A DNA stretch of 9,591 nucleotides from an uncultured Collinsella sp. (GCA_900757385.1 CAAENO010000138.1:1-9591), one strand, 5' to 3'. Positions 1 through 6,723 are shown, counted from the stretch's first letter. The notes: generated from the letters alone by a model not told the origin. Translations and numbers: made by a program.

Positions 1-75
1 GAGGGCGTGCGTGAATGCGAAGATTTCATCTGAGCTGGGGCCCGATGCCGGGTTGTGGATGATAAGGCAGCGCAT
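1..75 (-). CDS. Diacylglycerol/lipid kinase family protein, N-terminal fragment
   Basis: Reading the - strand from the ATG at 75-73 gives 25 uninterrupted codons that run off the left edge. The peptide begins MRCLIIHNPASGPSSDE. A hydrophobic beta strand followed by NPxSG is the opening of the diacylglycerol kinase catalytic domain (YegS/BmrU/DgkB-like lipid kinases), where this loop takes part in nucleotide binding. Such enzymes phosphorylate diacylglycerol or related lipids with ATP at the membrane. Only the first strand and loop are visible, so the substrate cannot be judged, and the longer part lies outside the window. The Shine-Dalgarno upstream is weak (GGGAACG). The gene is divergent from rnd and probably shares the promoter region at 76-173. 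The family call rests on one motif plus its N-terminal position. Confidence 0.55.
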   Translation of the reverse strand, partial: MRCLIIHNPASGPSSDEIFAFTHAL

Positions 76-103
76 ACTTACGTTCCCGTTCTGTGACTAA
101 CCG

Positions 104-111
104 AGTATAGT
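104..111. promoter_or_regulatory. Overlapping divergent -10 elements between lipid kinase and rnd
   Basis: AGTATAGT at 104-111 contains TATAGT on the + strand (106-111) and TATACT on the - strand (109-104). Each matches the sigma-70 -10 consensus at five of six positions. The + element would start transcription near 117-118, ahead of rnd; the - element would start near 97-98, ahead of the lipid kinase start at 75. Neither has a good -35 hexamer at standard spacing. This is pattern recognition only; the position between two divergent starts is what makes it believable. Confidence 0.4.
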
Positions 112-173
112 TGTAAGGCAATGCCGATATCCTACCCGTGTTTTTCGGGCCTAACCTTATTCGATGGGTTGAT

Positions 174-1307
174 ATGTACATTTCCACACATCAGGCTCTA
201 CTCGACTTTTGCCAGCGCGCCTGCGAGTTCGACGCGATTGCCGTCGATACCGAGTTTTTGCGCGAGCGCACGTTCCATCCGCGCCTGTGCCTGGTCCAGA
301 TTGCCACTCCTGCCGAGAGCGTCGCGGTTGATCCGCTGGTGATCGACGACCTGTCTCCCTTGGCCGAACTCATGGCCGACGAGAGCGTGACCAAGGTGTT
401 CCATGCTTGCTCGCAGGACATGGAAGTTATGCTTCATACCGTAGGCGTGTTGCCGCGTCCGATTTTTGACACGCAGGTGGCCGCCGCCTTTTTAGGCGAG
501 CGCCAGCAGATTTCCTACGGCGCGCTCGTGCAGACGTTTTGCGGCGTCTCGCTGCCCAAGACTGAGTCGCTGACCGACTGGTCGCGTCGCCCGCTGACCG
601 ATAAGCAGATTGAGTACGCGATCGATGACGTCAAGTACCTGATCGTCGCCTATACCGAGATGATGAGCCGTCTGCGCGAGCTGGGCCGCGTGGACTGGGT
701 ACTCGACGAGTTGCGCCCGCTGGCTGACGAGTCGCACTATCGCGCCGATCGCCACGAGGCGTTCCGCAAGGTCAAGCGCATCAATTCGTGCAGCCGTCAC
801 CAGCTGGGTATCGCGCGCGAGCTCGCCGCCTGGCGCGAGGACCGCGCCGAGCGCCGTAACATCCCGCGCAAGTGGGTCATGTCCGACGACACGCTGCTTG
901 CGCTCGTTAAGCGCAATCCCGTCCGCGTTGAGGAGTTCCGTAGCATTCGCGGTACCGACCAGCTGGGGGAGCGCGACGTGGACGGTGCGCTCATGGCCAT
1001 CAAGCGCGGCGCGAGCTGCCCGCACGATCGCCTGCCGCTCATGGTGCGCGGACACCGTCAGATCTCGCCGGAGCTGGAGAGCGTGACGGACCTGATGTAT
1101 GCGCTCATCCGCCTGGTTGCCGAGCGCTCGGGCGTGGCGACCTCGGTCATTGCCTCGCGCGATGATCTGGCCGACTATATTGAGCACCCCGAGCAGAGCC
1201 CCCTGCGCGAAGGCTGGCGTTTTGAGCTTGTGGGCTCGCGCCTGGACGATCTGCTTTCCGGCAATATGGGGCTCACCGTGAAGGACGGAAAGATTGAGTT
1301 GTTATAG
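174..1307 (+). CDS. rnd: Ribonuclease D
   Basis: This is a DEDD-superfamily 3'-5' exoribonuclease that trims tRNA and other small-RNA precursors in the cytoplasm. With the start at ATG 174 the product is 377 residues, close to the roughly 375 usual for RNase D. Exo I is AVDTEF, with D25 and E27; Exo II is HACSQDMEVM, with D82; Exo III is YAIDD (Y148, D152), the YxxxD form that marks the DEDDy group. SLPKTESLTDWSRRPLT (127-143) is the conserved segment before Exo III. An HRDC domain occupies about 205-280, and a weaker helical, HRDC-like region follows to about 365. An in-frame GTG at 138 would add 12 residues. I prefer ATG 174 because the domain begins there, although neither start has a strong Shine-Dalgarno. 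No partner gene is in the same transcript; hairpins follow the stop. Confidence 0.93.
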   Translation: MYISTHQALLDFCQRACEFDAIAVDTEFLRERTFHPRLCLVQIATPAESVAVDPLVIDDLSPLAELMADESVTKVFHACSQDMEVMLHTVGVLPRPIFDTQVAAAFLGERQQISYGALVQTFCGVSLPKTESLTDWSRRPLTDKQIEYAIDDVKYLIVAYTEMMSRLRELGRVDWVLDELRPLADESHYRADRHEAFRKVKRINSCSRHQLGIARELAAWREDRAERRNIPRKWVMSDDTLLALVKRNPVRVEEFRSIRGTDQLGERDVDGALMAIKRGASCPHDRLPLMVRGHRQISPELESVTDLMYALIRLVAERSGVATSVIASRDDLADYIEHPEQSPLREGWRFELVGSRLDDLLSGNMGLTVKDGKIELL

Positions 1308-1314
1308 GTATATA

Positions 1315-1342
1315 GTTACGCGGTTTTACCAAACCGCGTAAC
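1315..1342. terminator. Perfect 12-bp hairpin just after rnd
   Basis: Arms 1315-1326 and 1331-1342 (GTTACGCGGTTT and AAACCGCGTAAC) are exact reverse complements around a 4-nt loop, TACC. It begins 8 nt after the rnd stop codon. There is no run of T after the 3' arm on either strand, so it is not a textbook intrinsic terminator. It could still end transcription or protect the rnd mRNA 3' end. The hairpin itself is seen directly; the function is inferred from its position. Confidence 0.45.
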
Positions 1343-1355
1343 AGCTCGACGCTGC

Positions 1356-1453
1356 AAACGGCCGAGAGCGGCAATCTAACGTTCAATCGTCGCTCGCGTA
1401 CCAAAGTACGCGACGCTTCTCTTTCACGTCACCTTGCTCGCTCTCGACCGTTT
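1356..1453. other. Two-tier inverted-repeat structure, possible structured RNA or extragenic repeat
   Basis: An outer stem pairs 1356-1370 (AAACGGCCGAGAGCG) with 1439-1453 (CGCTCTCGACCGTTT), 14 of 15 positions matching with a single C/A mismatch. Inside it lies a perfect 8-bp hairpin, 1394-1401 with 1406-1413 (TCGCGTAC / GTACGCGA, loop CAAA). A further 6-nt complement, GGCAAT at 1370-1375 and ATTGCC at 1462-1467, could compete with the outer stem. No convincing open reading frame occupies the stretch. The right arm ends in TTTT, so it could function as a large terminator. It could also be a dispersed palindromic repeat or a small structured RNA. I do not recognise it as a known family. Confidence 0.4.
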
Positions 1454-1469
1454 TCGCTGACATTGCCAA

Positions 1470-1481
1470 AACATCGATGTT
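1470..1481. repeat. 12-bp perfect palindrome, possible operator
   Basis: AACATCGATGTT is its own reverse complement. It abuts, and by 2 bp overlaps, the proposed -35 hexamer (1480-1485) of the metallopeptidase promoter, which is where a dimeric repressor or activator could bind. No regulator is identified. It could also be chance, since a 12-bp palindrome occurs occasionally at random. Confidence 0.25.
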
Positions 1482-1510
1482 GATTTGCTGGTCAGTCGAG
1501 TGGGTAGAAT
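1480..1510 (+). promoter_or_regulatory. Probable sigma-70 promoter for the zinc metallopeptidase
   Basis: TTGATT at 1480-1485 and TAGAAT at 1505-1510 form a -35/-10 pair with a 19-nt spacer, slightly longer than ideal. The -10 matches consensus at five of six positions. The predicted start near 1517 leaves a leader of about 28 nt containing the GGAGG Shine-Dalgarno at 1534-1538, ahead of the ATG at 1546. Confidence 0.45.
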
Positions 1511-1545
1511 GCCTCCAACGTGTAACTCGATTCGGAGGAATTCGC

Positions 1546-2250
1546 ATGCCTTATTACTATGGATACGGCTTTGGTATCGACCCGCTGTACCTGCTGGTTG
1601 TTCTTGTCTGCACGGTGCTTGGCCTTGCCGCGCAGAGCTATATCAATTCGACGTACAAGACGTGGTCCAAGGTTCGCTCGGACGGCGACACGGGCGCCAG
1701 GGTCGCTCGCCGCATGCTCGACGCCAACGGCTGCAATGCCGTGGGTATCAAGGGTGTCGCCGGTGAGCTCACCGACCATTACAACCCGCAGGACAACAAC
1801 CTGTATCTGTCGGATGCCAATCGTTCGGGCGGTTCGGTCGCAAGCGTTGCCGTCGCCTGCCACGAGGCGGGCCATGCCGCCCAGCGTCAAAGCGGCTATG
1901 CCATGATGAAGGTACGTACCGCCCTCGTGCCGGTCGTCAACTTTACCCAGAACACCTGGACCATCGTGTTGCTCTTGGGCCTGTTTATGAACATCGCGGG
2001 ACTCACGACCCTCGCGCTGATCTTCTTCTCGTTTAGCGTGCTGTTCCAGCTCGTTACGCTGCCGGTCGAGATTGACGCCAGCCGCCGCGCCGTGGCGTAT
2101 ATCGAGCAGTCGGGCATGAGCTCCAAACAGGTCAACGGTGCCAAGAAGGTGCTGACGGCCGCCGCGCTTACCTATGTGGCTGCGGCGCTCACCTCGATTA
2201 TTCAGCTGCTCTATCTTATGGCTCGCTACAACAGAAACTCCAACCGATAA
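1546..2250 (+). CDS. Membrane zinc metallopeptidase, YugP family
   Basis: The 234-residue product matches the YugP-like family (Zn_peptidase_2) in length and layout. The N-terminus is Tyr/Gly-rich (MPYYYGYGFG) and is followed by a transmembrane helix at about 12-30. The catalytic motif is HEAGH (H106, E107, H110), the HExxH zinc site. Two hydrophobic segments follow at about 137-172, then LPVEIDASRRA (172-182), a conserved family segment whose Glu/Asp residues may complete the metal site. A last membrane helix lies at about 203-226. ATG 1546 is chosen over upstream in-frame starts because GGAGG lies 7 nt before it. The family is membrane-bound and its physiological substrates are poorly known. 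The gene stands alone, with a promoter upstream and a GC-rich hairpin downstream. I give no gene symbol because orthology to B. subtilis yugP is not established here. Confidence 0.88.
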   Translation: MPYYYGYGFGIDPLYLLVVLVCTVLGLAAQSYINSTYKTWSKVRSDGDTGARVARRMLDANGCNAVGIKGVAGELTDHYNPQDNNLYLSDANRSGGSVASVAVACHEAGHAAQRQSGYAMMKVRTALVPVVNFTQNTWTIVLLLGLFMNIAGLTTLALIFFSFSVLFQLVTLPVEIDASRRAVAYIEQSGMSSKQVNGAKKVLTAAALTYVAAALTSIIQLLYLMARYNRNSNR

Positions 2251-2266
2251 CAAATTGGGTCGCTGG

Positions 2267-2296
2267 GCGCCGCGGGGATTTGTGTCCCCGCGGCGC
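2267..2296. terminator. GC-rich 12-bp hairpin downstream of the metallopeptidase
   Basis: Arms 2267-2278 (GCGCCGCGGGGA) and 2285-2296 (TCCCCGCGGCGC) are perfect complements around a 6-nt loop, starting 16 nt after the stop codon. Its very high GC and position suggest a transcription stop between this gene and xseA. The usual T-run is missing (TGTACTATG follows), so efficiency is uncertain. Confidence 0.45.
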
Positions 2297-2365
2297 TGTA
2301 CTATGTGTTGGACTTGAATTTGCGCAGGGCCGGAGCCCTTGTGCACGATGACGAAAGGAGGCTGC

Positions 2366-3817
2366 GTGGCAGGCTGGAATTTAACCGGCAATGCCGTTTC
2401 CGCCGAGTTCGACGGTTCGGACGAGCAGGAGCGTAAAGAGCTCAGCGTGAGCCAGGCGGTAGAGATCGCCGCCGGTGCGCTCGATGCCATTCCGCAGCTG
2501 AGCGTTCTGGGCGAGGTCACGGGTTTTCGTGGCCCAAACGCCCGAAGCGGCCACTGCTATTTCCAGATCAAGGACGATTCGGCCGCCGTTGACTGCATCA
2601 TCTGGAAGGGCGCCTACCTTAAACGCACCTTCGACTTGCGCGACGGCATGCAGGTAAGCTTTAAGGGCAGCTTCAATCTCTATAAGGCCACGGGCCGCAT
2701 GAGCTTTGTCGCTCGCTCGTTTTCGCTGGCGGGGGAGGGTCTGCTGCGTCAACAAGTGGCGCAGTTGGCCGAAAAGCTACGCCGCGAGGGCCTGATGGAC
2801 GAAGCGCGCAAGCGCCGCATCCCGGTGTTCTGCTCGCGCGTGGCGGTCGTCACCTCGCTTTCGGGTGCCGTAATCGACGACGTCAAGCGTACGCTGCGCC
2901 GTCGCAACCCGCTCGTCGAGCTCGTTTGCGTGGGCGCCAAGGTTCAAGGCGAGGGTGCGCCGACCGAGCTCATTGAGGGCTTGCGCCGCGCCGCTTCCAT
3001 TACGCCGGCGCCCGACTGTATTTTGCTGGTGCGCGGCGGCGGCTCCTTTGAGGACCTCATGACCTTTAATGACGAGGAGCTTGCCCGCGCGGTGGCGGCT
3101 TGTCCTGTGCCCGTGGTGACCGGCATTGGCCATGAGCCCGATACCTCGATTTGCGACATGGTGAGCGACCGACGCGCCTCCACGCCCACGGCGGCGGCAG
3201 AATCGGTGGCGCCGGCTATGACGGAGTTGGCCGATGTGCTCGAGGCGCGCCATCAGCGTCTGGGTGCCGCGATGGCATCGATGATTGGGTCGGCCCAGGT
3301 CGACCTGGAGATGCTCGATCAGCGCGGTCGCCGTGCCTGGGATACCTATACGGCTCGCTTGGGTGATGCGCTCGATGCCGCTGCGTGTCGCCCGTGCCTC
3401 AACGACCCCACATTTATGGTCGAGCGTCGCGAATCGGAGCTTGCGCTGACTGCCGATCGCCTGTCGGGCGCCATAGTACGCTCGGTCGGGACATTCCGCT
3501 CCAACTTTGAGCGCTTGCCCGAGCGTCTGATTACAAGCACCTCGGGGCTCGATGGTAAGCGCCATGCGCTCACGCTTGCGAGTTCCCGTCTGGAGCATCA
3601 GGGGCGCACGATGCTCAGCAAGCCAGCGTCCGACCTGAGCCGTGCGGCAGCGTCGCTCGATGCCCTGTCGCCGCTCAAAGTGCTTGCTCGTGGCTATTCC
3701 ATCGCGTACAGCGATGATGGTGTGGCTACGAGTGCCAAGACCTTTAAGCCTGGCGACGCCATTCGCGTGCGCATGGCAGACGGCAACGTGGCGGCAACGG
3801 TCGATACGGTCGAATAG
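2366..3817 (+). CDS. xseA: Exodeoxyribonuclease VII large subunit
   Basis: This is the catalytic subunit of exonuclease VII, which degrades single-stranded DNA from both ends into oligonucleotides during repair. The product is 483 residues, slightly longer than E. coli XseA (about 456). An OB-fold DNA-binding domain covers about 27-125 (VLGEVTGFR, HCYFQIKDD). The nuclease domain starts at about 140 and carries RGGGSFEDLMTFNDEELA (223-240) and GIGHEPDTSICDMVSDRRAS (253-272), followed by TPTAAAE, all signature segments. A long helical, coiled-coil-like stretch (about 285-430) should bind the small subunits. A short C-terminal segment contains LARGYSI. I chose GTG 2366 because AAAGGAGG at 2354-2361 sits just before it; ATG 2348 and TTG 2339 are in frame but poorly placed. 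xseB follows after 42 nt, presumably in the same transcript. Confidence 0.95.
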   Translation: MAGWNLTGNAVSAEFDGSDEQERKELSVSQAVEIAAGALDAIPQLSVLGEVTGFRGPNARSGHCYFQIKDDSAAVDCIIWKGAYLKRTFDLRDGMQVSFKGSFNLYKATGRMSFVARSFSLAGEGLLRQQVAQLAEKLRREGLMDEARKRRIPVFCSRVAVVTSLSGAVIDDVKRTLRRRNPLVELVCVGAKVQGEGAPTELIEGLRRAASITPAPDCILLVRGGGSFEDLMTFNDEELARAVAACPVPVVTGIGHEPDTSICDMVSDRRASTPTAAAESVAPAMTELADVLEARHQRLGAAMASMIGSAQVDLEMLDQRGRRAWDTYTARLGDALDAAACRPCLNDPTFMVERRESELALTADRLSGAIVRSVGTFRSNFERLPERLITSTSGLDGKRHALTLASSRLEHQGRTMLSKPASDLSRAAASLDALSPLKVLARGYSIAYSDDGVATSAKTFKPGDAIRVRMADGNVAATVDTVE

Positions 3818-3859
3818 ACCGCGTTTCGCAGTGATAGACCCTTAGGAAAGGAAACAGAT

Positions 3860-4126
3860 ATGGCAGAGAAGACCCCGGTAGAGCAGCTTACGTACAAGCA
3901 GGCCTCGCAGGAGCTGGAGCTCATCATCCGCAGCCTGGAGTCGGGCGATATGGAGCTCGAGGAGTCGCTCGAGAGCTATACCCGCGGCGTCGAGCTCCTC
4001 AAGAGCCTGCGCACCCGCCTGTCCGATGCCGAGCAGAAGGTCTCGGTGCTCCTTAAGGACGTCGACGGCAACGACGTGCTCGCCGACGGCGAGGCCGCCA
4101 ACACGGACGACAACCTCTCGTTCTAA
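3860..4126 (+). CDS. xseB: Exodeoxyribonuclease VII small subunit
   Basis: This 88-residue acidic, helical protein has the XseB core: LTYKQASQELELIIRSLESG (10-29), then ELEESLESYTRGVELLKS (32-49) and a conserved C-terminal helix to about 66. Several copies coat the helical arm of XseA and are needed for stable, active exonuclease VII. The final 20 residues (DVDGNDVLADGEAANTDDNL) are acidic and probably unstructured, which is common in this family. AAAGGAAA at about 3846-3853 is the Shine-Dalgarno. Placement 42 nt after xseA fits an xseA-xseB operon, so both subunits would come from one mRNA. Confidence 0.93.
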   Translation: MAEKTPVEQLTYKQASQELELIIRSLESGDMELEESLESYTRGVELLKSLRTRLSDAEQKVSVLLKDVDGNDVLADGEAANTDDNLSF

Positions 4127-4140
4127 GCATCTCGACCAAA

Positions 4141-4146
4141 TATAAT
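4141..4146 (+). promoter_or_regulatory. Consensus -10 element upstream of the HIT gene
   Basis: TATAAT at 4141-4146 is a perfect -10 hexamer, 15 nt after the xseB stop and 30 nt before the HIT start, so transcription would begin near 4153. The matching -35 position (about 4118-4123) reads TCGTTC and is poor. An activator may be needed, or the element may simply supplement read-through from xseB. Confidence 0.4.
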
Positions 4147-4175
4147 TACCTTGGTCTGTAAGAAAGGAACAAACT

Positions 4176-4511
4176 ATGTGCGATTGCATCTTCTGCAAAA
4201 TTGCCAACCACGAGATCCCCTCGACCGTTGTCTATGAGGACGACCAGGTCATCGCCTTCGACGACCTCAACCCCCAGGCGCCGGTCCACACCCTCGTGAT
4301 CCCCAAGAAGCACTACAGCGACATCGCCGACAACGTGCCTGCCGAGACCATGGGCGCCATGGCTCACGCCATCCAGGAGGTCGCTAAGGCCAAGGGCTTG
4401 GAGGACGGTTTCCGCGTCATCTCCAACAAGGGCGTCAACGCCGGCCAGACCGTCATGCACTTCCACATGCACGTCCTCGGCGGCAAAAACCTGGGCGAGA
4501 ACCTCATCTGA
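4176..4511 (+). CDS. HIT family protein (histidine triad nucleotide hydrolase)
   Basis: The 111-residue product is the usual size for the HINT/PKCI branch of the HIT superfamily. It starts MCDCIFCKIANHEIPS, the CIFCKI opening typical of bacterial HIT proteins. IPKKHYSDI lies at 42-50. The catalytic histidine triad HFHMHVLGG has H95, H97 and H99, and the C-terminus is short. HINT enzymes hydrolyse purine nucleoside phosphoramidates and aminoacyl-AMP through a nucleotidylated histidine; the exact in vivo substrate here cannot be told. The Shine-Dalgarno is AAAGGA at 4163-4168. A -10 element precedes it, and xseB ends 49 nt upstream. No terminator is visible between this gene and lysR, which begins 41 nt downstream, so some read-through is possible. 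Confidence 0.9.
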   Translation: MCDCIFCKIANHEIPSTVVYEDDQVIAFDDLNPQAPVHTLVIPKKHYSDIADNVPAETMGAMAHAIQEVAKAKGLEDGFRVISNKGVNAGQTVMHFHMHVLGGKNLGENLI

Positions 4512-4552
4512 GGGCGCGTAGTCCGTCGACTTGGCTGCCTTTGGAGTAATCT

Positions 4553-5443
4553 ATGCAGCTTTCTCAACTCGAATACCTTCAAGCGGTAGCGAACTATGGT
4601 GGCGTGCGCAAAGCAGCTCGCGCCGTTCACGTGAGTCCGCAGGCCGTTTCGTCGGCAATAAAAAAGTTGGAATCTGAGTATCAGTTTGTTTTGCTCGACC
4701 GATCGTCGGGGGAGGCTGTTTTGTCTCCGGCGGGCAGAGAATTTGCGCGTCGTGCGCGCGTGATCCTGGCACAAGTCGACGATCTCAAAAAGTACGCTCA
4801 ATCGAGGGACGACGGCGTCTCGCCCGACGGCCACTTTCGTCTTTACGCCCCCTGTCTTCACGGGCGGGGGCGTCTTTTTTCCGAAAACTGGTACGACTCG
4901 TTTGAAAGCTCTCACCCTCAGATTCACCTTGATGTGTGGCATCAGCCAACGGCAACATGCTTTGAATCACTTATACTTGGAATTTCGGACGCGGCTATCT
5001 CATTCGAGGAACCACGGGACAGCGTCCTTTCTTCAAAATATTTGGGTGAAAAGGAGCTCAAGGTTCTTTCATGCCCAGCGGGTCATCAATCTGTGGGCGC
5101 CATGACCATTCGCGAGTTACTGGGCGGCAGGCTCGCTGTTCCCATTAATTTGTCACCCTGTCTCAATGCAATCAATCAATGTCCCGAAGCCCAGCTGGTT
5201 AATTTCCGCTTCCGTGATGTCGAATACGGAAACAAGGCGCAGGCTGAGTTTCTTCAAGCCGGGGGATTGATATTGAGTTTTTCTGGGTCCTCTCTTGCGT
5301 CGGATGGATCAGAAGTGAGTGAGTGCTCAATTGAAGGTTCGCGTGATGTAACCTTGCCTATCTACTTTTGCTATCGGCAAAATTCCTGGACTGATCGACA
5401 CCAGACGGTTTTTCTGCACCTATTGCGTCATCTTGCTTCGTGA
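4553..5443 (+). CDS. LysR-family transcriptional regulator
   Basis: The 296-residue length is typical of LysR-type regulators. The N-terminal winged helix-turn-helix (1-65) is clear: LSQLEYLQAVANYGGVRKAA, then VSPQAVSSAIKKLESE and an LSPAGREF segment. Residues from about 92 onward should form the two-lobed effector-binding domain. That half is divergent, so the ligand cannot be predicted. GGAG at 4543-4546 with a 6-nt spacer supports ATG 4553. Codon use is clearly richer in A/T-ending codons than in the xse, HIT and ackA genes, suggesting later acquisition. The MFS gene follows on the same strand after 119 nt and is the obvious candidate target. The coding region contains a terminator-like hairpin at 4845-4880. 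Confidence 0.88.
   Translation: MQLSQLEYLQAVANYGGVRKAARAVHVSPQAVSSAIKKLESEYQFVLLDRSSGEAVLSPAGREFARRARVILAQVDDLKKYAQSRDDGVSPDGHFRLYAPCLHGRGRLFSENWYDSFESSHPQIHLDVWHQPTATCFESLILGISDAAISFEEPRDSVLSSKYLGEKELKVLSCPAGHQSVGAMTIRELLGGRLAVPINLSPCLNAINQCPEAQLVNFRFRDVEYGNKAQAEFLQAGGLILSFSGSSLASDGSEVSECSIEGSRDVTLPIYFCYRQNSWTDRHQTVFLHLLRHLAS
4845..4880 (+). terminator. Terminator-like hairpin inside the lysR coding region
   Basis: Arms 4845-4852 (ACGCCCCC) and 4866-4873 (GGGGGCGT) are perfectly complementary around a 13-nt loop, followed at once by CTTTTTT (4874-4880). This is the form of a rho-independent terminator on the + strand. It lies within codons 98-110 of lysR, where the T-run is read as Leu-Phe. 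It may end a fraction of transcripts unless ribosomes cover it. It may equally be a coincidence of the coding sequence. Confidence 0.35.
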
Positions 5444-5459
5444 GATTAATTGGCTTCGA

Positions 5460-5482
5460 GGCATCAAGTGATTATTGACGCC
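5460..5482. promoter_or_regulatory. Interrupted dyad between lysR and MFS gene, possible LysR operator
   Basis: GGCATCAA (5460-5467) and TTGACGCC (5475-5482) match as inverted repeats at seven of eight positions with a 7-nt centre. The 7-nt separation and gene order fit a LysR-type binding site, though the exact T-N11-A pattern is absent. It could instead be a weak hairpin after the lysR stop. The rest of the 119-nt gap shows no convincing -35/-10 pair. Confidence 0.3.
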
Positions 5483-5562
5483 TTGTAACACATAGCTGAC
5501 AGCTTTGCCCCCATGCTTTTCCAAGATTCCGATTTAGATTGCTGGCTCTTGGAGGGCGGAGC

Positions 5563-6723
5563 ATGAAAAACCGTACGGTTTTGCTTTATATGACGTTCGT
5601 TTTTCTGTTGAACTTCAGCACCATTTTGTATTTTCTGACGGTTTACCTTGAATTCGTCGGATTCTCGATGGTGGCGATTTCTAGCATGATGATTGCATAT
5701 CAAGTGAGCAAGTTCATCCTTGAAGTTCCCACTGGCTATATTGCTGATAGGTTTGGACGAAAGACAAGCGGTCTCGTTGGCGTCGTGGGGATGCTTGGAT
5801 ACTACGCCGCCCTGCTTCTCGTCCGTTCCCCTCTGCTTTTAATCGGTGCGTTCGCTCTCAAAGGTTTTGCCGTTGCATGTCTGAGCGGATCCATAGAAGC
5901 GATTTACATAGACAGCGTCTCTCAGGACCAGCTCGTAAGACTTAATGTCGTTGAGCGATTTGTTTTCTATGCCTCTTATGCCATCTCCGCTTGCGTGGGC
6001 GGTTTCATTTCGTCTGTCGGTGCATATCTCATTGGTCTTTCGGCAGATATCATCGCAATGGTGTTGACGTTGGTTGTTGTTGTCTGCATTCCTGAGATGC
6101 GAAGAGAGGGCACTGCGGCGACATCTGAACGTGGAATTAGCCCGAAGATGATCGGTGCCGCTATTGCGTGTAATGGTATTCTTCGTTCGGCGTTCATCAT
6201 GGACTGTTCTCAGGCATTTGCTTTTGTCGCCCTGGAAGACTTTTTCTCACTGCTGCTTGCGGGTCGCGGAATGAATGCCGTCGCTTCGGGCGTGACCATT
6301 GCGATTCAGCTCCTTGCCTCCGCCTCCATAGGGTTTATCGTGCCCAGTGTGATTGCTCGTGTCGACAAGGGCCGTTTTGCGCGTATTTGCGGCATCATTC
6401 GCTTAGCATTGACAGCTTTGTTTTTGATTCCCCTTACTCCGGCTAATTTGCTGCCCGTGTTCTATGTGCTGCAGACGGTTGCGTACTCGTTATTTGCTCC
6501 AATTAAATACTCAATTTTTCAAAATGCTGCCGATTCTTCGATGCGTTGTTCACTGATTTCGGTTCAAAGCCAGATGGTGGCGGTGGGTGCTGTTCTTTTC
6601 TATCTGCTCAACGCTGTGCTGAGTAGCGTTGCGGGCATTCGAGTCGTATTGCTTGTTGCGCTCGGGATTTCTTCCCTGGTGTATATCCCCGCGCTATTTC
6701 GTCTTACAAGTCAAAGGCCATGA
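5563..6723 (+). CDS. Major facilitator superfamily transporter
   Basis: The 386-residue, strongly hydrophobic protein has the spacing of a 12-helix MFS permease: helices alternate with short loops, with a longer hydrophilic loop at about 177-196 between the two halves. MFS motif A is present in the loop after helix 2 as GYIADRFGRK (58-67; G58, D62, R63, R66, K67). The N-terminus resembles small drug- or metabolite-exporting MFS proteins, but the substrate cannot be assigned. ATG 5563 is chosen because GGAGGG at 5551-5556 precedes it; an in-frame upstream start at 5539 lacks a good site. Codon use is A/T-rich like lysR and unlike the flanking genes. It is probably controlled by the adjacent LysR protein. 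A hairpin 34 nt after the stop likely ends the transcript. Confidence 0.85.
   Translation: MKNRTVLLYMTFVFLLNFSTILYFLTVYLEFVGFSMVAISSMMIAYQVSKFILEVPTGYIADRFGRKTSGLVGVVGMLGYYAALLLVRSPLLLIGAFALKGFAVACLSGSIEAIYIDSVSQDQLVRLNVVERFVFYASYAISACVGGFISSVGAYLIGLSADIIAMVLTLVVVVCIPEMRREGTAATSERGISPKMIGAAIACNGILRSAFIMDCSQAFAFVALEDFFSLLLAGRGMNAVASGVTIAIQLLASASIGFIVPSVIARVDKGRFARICGIIRLALTALFLIPLTPANLLPVFYVLQTVAYSLFAPIKYSIFQNAADSSMRCSLISVQSQMVAVGAVLFYLLNAVLSSVAGIRVVLLVALGISSLVYIPALFRLTSQRP

Noticed and set aside
121..342. 73-residue + strand frame overlapping the rnd start
   Set aside because: It is out of frame with rnd, overlaps its N-terminal catalytic motif region, and has a Ser/Arg/Pro-rich translation with no domain.
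1492..2520. 342-residue antisense open frame over the metallopeptidase and the xseA start
   Set aside because: It crosses a hairpin and two well-supported genes, has Arg/His-rich composition without motifs, and no ribosome site.
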